Source: Caldilineaceae bacterium (GTDB lineage Bacteria; Chloroflexota; Anaerolineae; Caldilineales; Caldilineaceae). From it: a stretch of DNA of 14,717 nt. This document shows, piece after piece, positions 7,054 through 12,208 of this stretch (its first letter is position 1; every line of letters starts with the position of its first letter). Location: assembly GCA_028819675.1 (NCBI GenBank), contig JAPPKT010000323.1, positions 1 to 14,717 of the forward strand. The letters run 5' to 3'. The notes beneath the pieces are model-generated. The model had not been told where the DNA came from, did no database searches, and worked only from the letters and a program-made list of their open reading frames with translations. The position numbers and the translations under genes are program-made.

Positions 7054-7187
7054 CCAATATTCTCCTGGCCTTGGCGATTCAGCATGCTGTACACCCGAAC
7101 CGATCCAGGCGCCTAAGAGCTTCGAGCGAACCTGTACCGGATGGCGAGACGATCGGGTCGGGCTAGGTGAGCAGAATTGCAAACACT

Positions 7188-7216
7188 GCGGGACGGTGTC
7201 GCCGACACAGTTCCGC
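7188..7216. other. 13-bp imperfect hairpin in intergenic DNA
   Basis: Arms 7188-7200 (GCGGGACGGTGTC) and 7204-7216 (GACACAGTTCCGC) pair in 12 of 13 positions, counting one G-U, around a GCC loop. It lies 135 bases after the small exported protein gene. There is no T-run; function unknown. Confidence 0.3.
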
Positions 7217-7288
7217 ACTTGGCAGTCGCAAGGGTTTACGACGACTCGTTTCGCCTGGGCGCAAAGAGGGTCTCGTGCCGATCCGGGA

Positions 7289-7342
7289 GTGTGAATGGGA
7301 CATTGGGGGTGGATTCACAAATGGCGCCCCCGGCGATTCACA
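7289..7342. repeat. GATTCACA repeats, possible IS end
   Basis: GATTCACA occurs at 7312-7319 and 7335-7342, GATTCAC at 7412-7418, and the inverse GTGAAT at 7291-7296, around GGGGGT and CCCCCG runs. Clustered end repeats of this style are seen at IS21-like elements, but no transposase gene is present. Weak assignment. Confidence 0.25.
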
Positions 7343-7374
7343 TATCCGCCTTCCCCGATCTTATTTTCCTCAAT

Positions 7375-7393
7375 AGGGTCCTGACCAGATTCG
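7375..7393 (+). repeat. AGGGT(A/C)CTGACCAGATTCG motif, copy 3
   Basis: AGGGTCCTGACCAGATTCG, one difference from copy 2 at 6303 and in direct orientation, 1072 bases apart. The iteron region begins about 60 bases further on. Copies 2 and 3 bracket the recombinase remnant and the exported-protein gene. Confidence 0.5.
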
Positions 7394-7429
7394 CGCACGA
7401 TTTGAGGACGTGATTCACCCACAAGATAC

Positions 7430-7620
7430 AGTTGATCTTGATAGGTTCTCCCCGCTGAAACACCCCTACTTAAAAAGCACTTGCTCCGCTGAAACACCCC
7501 TACACAGTGCCAAACTCTCCGCTGAAACACCCCTACACCAAGTAGTTAAACCTCATGTACAGAAACAACAAATAGTAGAAACAAAATTCCTTGTGGAAAT
7601 CTCCTCGGCAAGAAAACCTT
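7430..7620. other. oriV: Candidate plasmid replication origin (oriV)
   Basis: Three iterons are followed directly by an AT-rich stretch (about 7540-7620) with two AGAAACAA repeats (7561-7568 and 7577-7584), suited to strand opening. I see no perfect DnaA box. The region lies 1.2 kb downstream of repA. The assignment rests on arrangement only. The remainder of 7054-7948 holds the hairpin, GATTCACA repeats, motif copy 3 and the dispersed repeat; no convincing gene was found there. Confidence 0.6.
7452..7536 (+). repeat. Three 18-bp iterons
   Basis: CCGCTGAAACACCCCTAC occurs perfectly three times, at 7452-7469, 7486-7503 and 7519-7536. Start-to-start distances are 34 and 33 bases, close to three helical turns, so bound proteins would sit on one face of the DNA. 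The 15-16-base spacers are unrelated in sequence and much too short for CRISPR spacers. This is the classical iteron pattern for a plasmid initiator such as the RepA encoded at 5294-6256. Confidence 0.75.
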
Positions 7621-7745
7621 CAAAATCAGTACGCTCTCGGCTCTGCCGAAGCGCACCTGAAAAAATCCTCCTGTTGAGGTGCTGGAAGTCTGCAATTTGA
7701 GGGCCACTTCCGCAGCGTAGAGTAGCGGCCGAAGCTGTACGGAAC

Positions 7746-7880
7746 AGCGCCTGGCGGCGCTGGAGAAGGCAACCTGGGCGAGGGTCCTGCCGCTCGCAGG
7801 TCTGCGAGGCCCTTAAACCACGATCGCGATCTCGCCGGCGAAAAAAGTCGCGCCAGGATCCCCGTAGAGGCGGTTTCAGA
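7746..7880. repeat. Dispersed repeat, copy A (135 bp)
   Basis: It shares its start (AGCGCCTGGCGGCGCTGG), an interior block CGCCGGCGAAAAAAGTCG (7833-7850) and its end (GGCGGTTTTC-like, then AGA) with copy B at 9762-9917 in the same orientation. The first 16 bases form a hairpin (AGCGCC/GGCGCT) kept in both copies. Copy B is 21 bases longer. On the minus strand both copies keep an open frame containing LARLFSPARSRS. The repeat ends about 70 bases before the DUF29 gene. Confidence 0.65.
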
Positions 7881-7936
7881 AATCGACTGGACTCTCAGCA
7901 CCTCCGGATTCGAGGGCGACGCGGCCCGGCAGAGCT

Positions 7937-7942
7937 TATAAT
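7937..7942 (+). promoter_or_regulatory. Perfect -10 box placing transcription start at the DUF29 ATG
   Basis: TATAAT ends seven bases before the ATG at 7949, and no Shine-Dalgarno is present, so the transcript may be leaderless. No good -35 is visible 16-18 bases upstream. Confidence 0.4.
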
Positions 7943-7948
7943 CCGAGC

Positions 7949-8560
7949 ATGGCTGATGGAGAAGGGGAGCACGCCGCGAAGGCCGATCCGCGCAGTCTGT
8001 ACGACCGGGACGGCTTCAGCTGGGGGTTGCAGCAGGCGAAGGCGCTTCGGCAGCGCGACCTGGAGGCCATCGATTGGGAGAACGTAGCCGAGGAGATCGA
8101 GAGCTACAACCGCCAGCAACGCTCCCGCTGGCGGTCGCATTGCCAATGGGCCATCGAACTGTTGCTGGTCATCCAGCACAGCGTGGACACGAACCGAGTG
8201 GATCTGCAGCGCTGGCTCAGGGAACTGGCGCTGTGCCGTTGCGAAATGGCCGAGGTGATCGAGGACAACCCCGGACTCAAAGAGCACTTCTGTAACATGC
8301 TGCAGCGTGCCTGGGACCACGCCCGCGAGCTGGCCGTCAGCCAGTTGGAGTTGCGCGACAGCGACTCTTTTCCCGTCCCGAAAGGCCGGCGGCGGTATTG
8401 GGAGGGGATCCTTCCCCGTCAATGCCCCTACAGCTTGACCGAAATCGCCGGTTATGACCCCTTGGTTGATGCTTTCGACCGGCTTGAAGCGGACGCGCTG
8501 CCCAAGCACGTCGAGCAGATGATCGAGCGGCAGTTCGAGGACCTCGCGCAGCGTGCCTGA
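7949..8560 (+). CDS. DUF29-family protein
   Basis: A 203-residue protein with the DUF29 hallmarks: SLYDRDGFSWGLQQAKAL (about 16-33), the strongly conserved DLEAIDWENVAEEIESYNRQ (about 37-56), a helical centre with RWLRELALCRCEMAEVIEDN, and a late CPYSLTEI segment where the family usually has CPYT. DUF29 proteins are small helical cytosolic proteins of unknown function, common and often multicopy in cyanobacteria, proteobacteria and soil bacteria. The family is frequent on mobile DNA. The start ATG at 7949 follows a perfect TATAAT by six bases with no ribosome binding site, suggesting a leaderless message. Nothing in the neighbourhood reveals its job; it lies between the two copies of the dispersed repeat. 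Confidence 0.75.
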   Translation: MADGEGEHAAKADPRSLYDRDGFSWGLQQAKALRQRDLEAIDWENVAEEIESYNRQQRSRWRSHCQWAIELLLVIQHSVDTNRVDLQRWLRELALCRCEMAEVIEDNPGLKEHFCNMLQRAWDHARELAVSQLELRDSDSFPVPKGRRRYWEGILPRQCPYSLTEIAGYDPLVDAFDRLEADALPKHVEQMIERQFEDLAQRA

Positions 8561-8640
8561 GCAAGCCCGTTTGTAGGCCGATCCGATTGGAAGCTCAACA
8601 GGCGCCTCTTTGTGAAGTGTGGTTCCTTGCAGTAACACTG

Positions 8641-8679
8641 ACGGCCAGGTCCGGGCCACCCTTGCCCGGACTTGGCCGT
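8641..8679. terminator. 16-bp stem-loop after the DUF29 gene
   Basis: Arms 8641-8656 and 8664-8679 pair over 16 positions with one G-U and a seven-base loop; the arms start ACGGCCAGGTCC. It is very stable but has no T-run, so it may be a terminator of an unusual kind, an attenuator for the small gene at 8726, or an mRNA end-protecting hairpin. Confidence 0.45.
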
Positions 8680-8725
8680 GGCGGGCGGTGTCGAGGTCTG
8701 GAATCAGAGCAGGGAAGTACTACCG

Positions 8726-8923
8726 ATGCAGATCACCTGGCAGGAGCACACTGCAGAGGACGGTGAGCCCGTATTGGCGCCCGTCATTCCTCCTACCGCC
8801 ACGGTGGATGAGATCGAGGTGATCGTAGCCATAGAGGGCGCGGGGGTCATGACCGACGAGCAGGCCGCTCGCATCGAACAGCACTTCAGCGAGGGAGTCA
8901 CTCGGGATGGAATCAGCCGCTGA
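8726..8923 (+). CDS. Small acidic protein of unknown function
   Basis: Sixty-five residues from the ATG at 8726, preceded by AGGGAAG (8711-8717) eight bases upstream; a TTG at 8672 in the same frame falls in the stem-loop and is less likely. The sequence (MQITWQEHTAEDGEPV, then PTATVDEIEVIVAIEGAGVM and TDEQAARIEQHFSEGV) is acidic and probably alpha/beta. No family recognised. Its last 17 bases overlap a second tiny frame (8907-9053), so the two could form an operon. Confidence 0.45.
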   Translation: MQITWQEHTAEDGEPVLAPVIPPTATVDEIEVIVAIEGAGVMTDEQAARIEQHFSEGVTRDGISR

Positions 8924-9053
8924 CTCGGGTACCCAGGAAGAGCACGCACCAAAGCCTCCGCGCCTGTCGGTAGAGTTGCGGCGCACCCTGCTAAGGTCTG
9001 CGCTTGGGCGCGAGGAAACCCCAATTTCCCAATCCCCAGTTCGGGAACAGTGA
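8907..9053 (+). CDS. Tiny basic ORF overlapping the small acidic gene
   Basis: Forty-eight codons starting at ATG 8907, with GAGGGA (8891-8896) ten bases upstream, ending TGA at 9051. It contains KPPRLSVELRRTLLRSALGR, a basic likely helical stretch. It overlaps the acidic 65-residue gene by 17 bases in another frame. The acidic/basic pairing and overlap resemble small interacting pairs such as toxin-antitoxin genes, but no family was recognised and the second frame could be chance. Confidence 0.3.
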   Translation: MESAADSGTQEEHAPKPPRLSVELRRTLLRSALGREETPISQSPVREQ

Positions 9054-9086
9054 GATGATTACAGCCAATGACAGAGAGGAGTTGAG

Positions 9087-9698
9087 ATGACAAAATCCTG
9101 TGCTTTGCTGCTTTCTGTTACCCTGCTGGCCGCCCCTACAGGTCATGCAAAGGACGTCATCGTGCGGGCTGACTGGCAAAAGGCCCGTGCGATGCTGACT
9201 CAGGGTGAGTATCGCCCCAGGATCGCGATAGAGCTGAAGTCGCCCAAGCGGGTCACGCTGATTCAGGATCGCGGGAAGTTGCACCCCAGGAACCGTAAAG
9301 AGGTTGAGCTGAAGCCATCCAAATGGGTGAAGGGGAAATTCATCGAGGCCACCGCGGCAGGCCTACAGGTCTTGTTCCGGGGACACGAGATCAGTTATAC
9401 GCGGGAAGAAATCCGCAGGATCCGGTTGATCCACCGCACCAAGAATCGCCGAATCGGCTTGTTGATAGGCATCCCGGTCGGAATCGGGGTCGGCCTCGGC
9501 TCTGGTAAAGCGTATTGCAGCGCGGGTGATAGGTGTGGCGGCGTTGCGGGCTTGATGTTTCTTGTCGGCATACCAATGGCAGTGGCCTATGTATTTCACA
9601 AGCTCGATAGAAGGGGTCGGGGCGACCACGGGGACGTGATCGTAGTGTTGGACGAGATCACGGCGAACAAGCCACCGGTCCCGTCGCAGATCCGATAG
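9087..9698 (+). CDS. Exported or membrane protein with glycine-zipper segment
   Basis: A 203-residue protein with a ribosome binding site AGAGGAG about 5 bases before the ATG. Residues 1-21 (MTKSCALLLSVTLLAAPTGHA) are a signal peptide with likely cleavage after AHA-like GHA. The middle, rich in lysine and arginine (ELKSPKRVTLIQDRGKLHPR; WVKGKFIEATAAGLQVLFRG; SYTREEIRRIRLIHR), looks like a small beta-barrel of the kind that links to a following membrane segment. Then comes a glycine-rich hydrophobic stretch GLLIGIPVGIGVGLGSG (about 132-148), a pair of cysteines (YCSAGDRCGG) and a second hydrophobic segment GLMFLVGIPMAVAYVF. Similar layouts occur in small exported proteins of Acidobacteriota (from memory). 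Function unknown. Confidence 0.65.
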   Translation: MTKSCALLLSVTLLAAPTGHAKDVIVRADWQKARAMLTQGEYRPRIAIELKSPKRVTLIQDRGKLHPRNRKEVELKPSKWVKGKFIEATAAGLQVLFRGHEISYTREEIRRIRLIHRTKNRRIGLLIGIPVGIGVGLGSGKAYCSAGDRCGGVAGLMFLVGIPMAVAYVFHKLDRRGRGDHGDVIVVLDEITANKPPVPSQIR

Positions 9699-9732
9699 AT
9701 TCCTCTTCCCGCTCTGATTTGCCGGAGTCTCC

Positions 9733-9754
9733 GTGGAGCAAGGGTGTGCTCCAC
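9733..9754. terminator. 8-bp hairpin after the exported protein gene
   Basis: GTGGAGCA (9733-9740) pairs perfectly with TGCTCCAC (9747-9754) around a six-base loop, 35 bases after the stop codon at 9698. No T-run follows, so termination is plausible but unproven. Confidence 0.35.
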
Positions 9755-9761
9755 ACGAGGT

Positions 9762-9917
9762 AGCGCCTAGCGGCGCTGGCAAAGGCAACCAGGTCGCGTC
9801 CGTAGCAGCTCGCAGGCCTGGAGAGCGGTCGAACCAACCTGCGATCCCTCGAAACACCGATCGCGAACGCGCCGGCGAAAAAAGTCGTGCCAGGAGCCCG
9901 CTGGAGGCGTTTTCAGA
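9762..9917. repeat. Dispersed repeat, copy B (156 bp)
   Basis: Direct copy of the 7746-7880 repeat with 21 extra bases, sharing AGCGCC(N4)GGCGCT at its start and CGCCGGCGAAAAAAGTCG at 9870-9887. On the minus strand it encodes ENASSGLLARLFSPARSRS in frame with the equivalent stretch in copy A. The rest of 9699-10054 holds only the hairpin above; I see no other gene. Confidence 0.65.
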
Positions 9918-10054
9918 TCGAGGGTGGACCCCCCCACCCCGGAATTCTAGGTCTTGAGACATCTTTCGGTTGCGGCCGAATCGGTCACTTGCAGCACAAT
10001 TGACCAAGCACGGATCCGTCCAGGTCGAGGCCGCGCCCCCGCAGCGGTCGCTGC

Positions 10055-10546
10055 CTACAGCAAACCGCTTGAGATGCGGTGGACGAAGAGCAGAAGGGCG
10101 GTCAGGGTCGCCAGGACGGGCACGCACATCATGACAAGCAATAGACGATCTTCGCGGTAACAGTAGGCGCAGGTTCGGATGAAGTCTTGAAGCAGCCCCG
10201 GCTTGATCCTGCGGGGATGGTCGCTTGCCGCGGCGCTGGCGGAGGCGCTGGGAGAGGCAGAGGCTTCCAGGGCGTCGAGTTTCTCCAGGGCTTCGATCGC
10301 GGCGTCGTGAATCGTCTGGTCGGTTCGATCTTCGAGATGGGTGGAGGCCTTGACGGACCCGACGAGCTCGTATTGCCGCAAGAGGGACGAAAAGTGTTTG
10401 TCCGCAGGAGGGCGGGACGGGCTGAGTCGTCGCGCAACCTGATCGGCCCTCGGGAAGGCCTCGAGTTCGGAGACCCCGGTTTGCTTCTGGATGATGTGAG
10501 TGACGCCGGCGAAAATCTCACCAGCGGAGAGCTCGACAAGTGTCAT
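10055..10546 (-). CDS. Membrane-anchored protein, second gene of an RHH operon
   Basis: A 163-residue protein read on the minus strand from ATG at 10546 to a stop at 10055. The N-terminal 94 residues are soluble and helical (LSAGEIFAGVTHIIQKQTGV; HFSSLLRQYELVGSVKASTH; DAAIEALEKLDALEA). A low-complexity Ser/Ala/Pro linker (SASPSASASAAASD, 96-109) follows, then a pair of cysteines (TCAYCYRED, about 125-133) and one C-terminal transmembrane helix (about 135-156, LLLVMMCVPVLATLTALLLF). There is no signal peptide, so it is probably a tail-anchored inner-membrane protein with a cytosolic head. Its start overlaps the stop of the RHH gene in an ATGA, indicating translational coupling. No family recognised. 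Long frames on the opposite strand here are shadows. Confidence 0.6.
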   Translation of the reverse strand: MTLVELSAGEIFAGVTHIIQKQTGVSELEAFPRADQVARRLSPSRPPADKHFSSLLRQYELVGSVKASTHLEDRTDQTIHDAAIEALEKLDALEASASPSASASAAASDHPRRIKPGLLQDFIRTCAYCYREDRLLLVMMCVPVLATLTALLLFVHRISSGLL

Positions 10547-10917
10547 GGGCGGTTTTCCTTGGAGGGCTTTCCGGAGTGGCGGACCAGGACGCGGCGTTCG
10601 GAGCGTTCGAGGACCTCGAGCACGGTAGTGGTCCAGGAGGCGCCGACGCTGGTGCGAACGGCGATCGGGACGCCAACCAGGTTGTGGGGCAGGGAAGCGG
10701 TCTTGCCGCGGAAGATGGCCCCCCAGGAGTCATCGGGGAGCAGGGAGGGTTTCCAGCCGGGGATGGGGTCGGGGGAAGGGAACTCACGATCGAGGGCTTC
10801 GGAGATGACGCGGCGCAGCCAGGCTGAGATGTTGACATCGCGTTCTTCACGCAGGTGCGCCAGCCGCTGCCGCAACTCGGGATCGACGCGGCACTGGATG
10901 TATTCGTAACGTTGCAC
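10543..10917 (-). CDS. Ribbon-helix-helix DNA-binding protein, first gene of an unknown operon
   Basis: A 124-residue protein from a GTG at 10917, the only in-frame start that fits the domain; a longer frame reaching 11154 is upstream sequence without coding character. Residues 5-45 form an RHH domain: YEYIQCRVDPELRQRLAHLR then NISAWLRRVISEALDREF. The C-terminal part (GWKPSLLPDDSWGAIFRGKT; NLVGVPIAVRTSVGASWTTT; VLEVLERSERRVLVRHSGKP) is unrecognised and probably beta-rich. A TATCAT -10 (10931-10926 on the minus strand) lies eight bases before the GTG with no ribosome binding site, suggesting a leaderless, autoregulated message. It overlaps the membrane-protein gene by four bases. Order (RHH first, membrane partner second) is reminiscent of toxin-antitoxin operons, but this is inference. 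Confidence 0.6.
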   Translation of the reverse strand: MQRYEYIQCRVDPELRQRLAHLREERDVNISAWLRRVISEALDREFPSPDPIPGWKPSLLPDDSWGAIFRGKTASLPHNLVGVPIAVRTSVGASWTTTVLEVLERSERRVLVRHSGKPSKENRP

Positions 10918-10925
10918 TACATGAC

Positions 10926-10931
10926 ATGATA
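10926..10931 (-). promoter_or_regulatory. -10 element of the RHH operon
   Basis: On the minus strand TATCAT is followed by eight bases and the GTG start codon at 10917. The surrounding ATGACATGAT repeats could be RHH binding half-sites. The rest of 10918-11137 shows no other gene. Confidence 0.35.
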
Positions 10932-11137
10932 CTTCACTGGTCAGCGGCGAGACCTGGCGTCCCGCCGCGCTAAAAAACACGGCACAACGGCCCTGTGAGA
11001 GATCGTTGTACCGCCTTCGAGCAGGGATCGAGAGGGCAGGGAAGAACCTCCACGGGACGGGCAGCAAGGCCGGACCGCAAATCCTGCACCCCAAGGAGCT
11101 TTCAGATGGGAACGGCAGCTGAGTTGAGGAAGCGACC

Positions 11138-11349
11138 CTGTGCGGTCGGATCACCCAGCAACTGTCCCCGGATCAAATCTGCGATCTGTACCGTGTGCGG
11201 GGAACACCGCCGTCGCCCGATCGACCCCCTCGCTACAACGGCGCGCCCGGGCAGGACGTCACCGCGTGCCGGGTTGAGGAGCACGGCGCCCACGCGATCG
11301 TCCGGCTGCGGTGGGGATTGGTTTCCTCCTGGGCGCGAGCCGCCGCCGG
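11138..11349 (+). pseudogene. SRAP (YedK/HMCES-like) domain fragment
   Basis: The frame from 11138 reads (CTG)CGRITQQLSPDQICDLYRV..., then PPRYNGAPGQDVTACRVEE and LRWGLVSSWARAAAGS. This is the N-terminal third of the SRAP family, which covalently protects abasic DNA using the cysteine at position 2, exposed after methionine removal. Here the codon before that cysteine is CTG where ATG is expected, and after about 70 codons the similarity stops (the family is about 200 residues or more), joining a degraded integrase. The GAGGAAG upstream would be its ribosome binding site. SRAP genes are common on mobile DNA. Clearly non-functional as it stands. Confidence 0.65.
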
Positions 11350-11586
11350 CTCGATGTCAAGCAGTTGCACCGGTAGCTTGAACAGTTCGGCATGGACTGC
11401 GTGCCAGAAGGCTTCCGCTCATCGTTCCGGGACTGAGCGGCCGAGGAGCCGGAGCACCGGCGGGAGGTCATCGAGGCGGTGCTGGCGCACATGGTCCAGA
11501 ATCCGTTCGAGGCGTCCTACACACGATTGGCCCGCTCGAGTGTCGAGTATCTGGACGGCCCCGTCGACGACTCAAGGCAACGCTGA
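11350..11586 (+). pseudogene. Tyrosine-integrase C-terminal remnant
   Basis: A frame with two internal stops (TAG at 11374, TGA at 11434) encodes GMDCVPEGFRSSFRD, a stop where tryptophan is expected, then AAEEPEHRREVIEAVLAHMV and QNPFEASYTRLARSS, ending TGA at 11584-11586. This matches the tail of P4-type integrases (GFRSSFRDWAAE ... ALAH ... AAYxR), including the arginine of the box-II pattern and the tyrosine of the nucleophile region (ASYTR). The in-frame stops make it a dead gene. It marks a past integration event next to the mobilization region. Confidence 0.65.
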
Positions 11587-11773
11587 TGCGCCAGCGACGG
11601 CCGGCCGGGCCGATGCGCTCCTGGTAGGTGATCTCGATGGTCTGGTACTTGCGAAGCGCCGGCGAGATGCGAGGTGCTATGCTAGCGGGCGACGCAGCGG
11701 GCCGCGGCAACCGGGCCAGGAATCGACGGCACGTCTCCCCACTTTCGCGAGTGGTGGGCCGTGCCGCACCAAA

Positions 11774-11833
11774 CCCCCTTTGCAAGATGGGTTTTCCCAG
11801 TGGGAAAACGACTTGCAGGGGGCATCCCCCTGG
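11774..11833 (+). other. oriT: Candidate origin of transfer (oriT)
   Basis: A nested inverted repeat precedes mobC: ccccc/ggggg (11774-11778 with 11818-11822), tgcaag/cttgca (11781-11786 with 11812-11817) and gttttccca/tgggaaaac (11791-11799 with 11801-11809). Just after it comes ATCCCCCTGG (11824-11833). MOBP/IncP-type nick regions have the form ATCCTG followed by the cut, so a nick after G at about 11832 is plausible. Location directly upstream of mobC and the relaxase strongly supports oriT. The exact nick position is inference. The rest of 11587-11866 contains nothing else I can name. Confidence 0.65.
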
Positions 11834-11866
11834 CCCCCCGGACACGCCGTCCGCAGCGCGCACAGC

Positions 11867-12208
11867 ATGGCGCGACCCAAGCTCACCCCCGACCACCTTC
11901 GCACCCACCGCATCCAGGTCTACCTGAGCCACTCCGAGCTGCGCACCCTCCGCTCGAATGCCGCCGCCTGGCAGATGAGCTTGCCCGCCTACCTTCGCGG
12001 CGCGGCCCTGCACCTGCGGTACCGAGACTCACCGCCCCGCCGCCTTGGCGAGGAAGAGTTCCAGCACCTGTCGCGGCTCGGGGCGAACGTCAACCAGATC
12101 GCGAGGGCGCTCAACCAGGGCAAGGAAGCGCCGCCCCTCAGCCGCGAAGATCTGCAGCAACTCCGCGAACTGCTCAGTTCCCTGATGCCTGAATCGGACG
12201 ACTCATGA
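11867..12208 (+). CDS. mobC: MobC-type mobilization accessory protein
   Basis: A 113-residue protein starting at ATG 11867 (MARPKLTPDHLRTHRIQVYL). It has an RHH-like N terminus (IQVYLSHSELRTLRSNAAAW) and the MobC signature LGANVNQIARALNQ (about 75-88). MobC proteins bind oriT near the nick and help the relaxase open it. A longer upstream frame from 11195 is only read-through of pseudogene sequence and is discarded. The stop overlaps the relaxase start in ATGA, so the two are translated together. The candidate oriT lies 34 bases upstream. Confidence 0.75.
   Translation: MARPKLTPDHLRTHRIQVYLSHSELRTLRSNAAAWQMSLPAYLRGAALHLRYRDSPPRRLGEEEFQHLSRLGANVNQIARALNQGKEAPPLSREDLQQLRELLSSLMPESDDS

Noticed and set aside
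7452..7536. Three repeats as a CRISPR array
   Set aside because: Repeats are 18 bases with only 15-16-base spacers, no cas genes and no leader; the spacing and adjacent AT-rich DNA fit iterons.
7746..9917. Dispersed repeats as integron attC sites
   Set aside because: The GTTRRRY/RYYYAAC core sites are not present at the ends, there is more than one gene between copies and no integron integrase.
9363..10127. 254-codon minus-strand frame as one gene
   Set aside because: Most of it is antisense to the exported-protein gene at 9087-9698; only the part inside the dispersed repeat shows any conservation.
10187..10909. 240-codon plus-strand frame
   Set aside because: Antisense to the RHH and membrane-protein operon, whose ATGA overlap, RHH domain and membrane helix make better sense.
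11195..11866. N-terminal extension of mobC by about 220 codons
   Set aside because: It reads through the SRAP fragment and degraded integrase and the oriT hairpins; the MobC-like protein begins at 11867.
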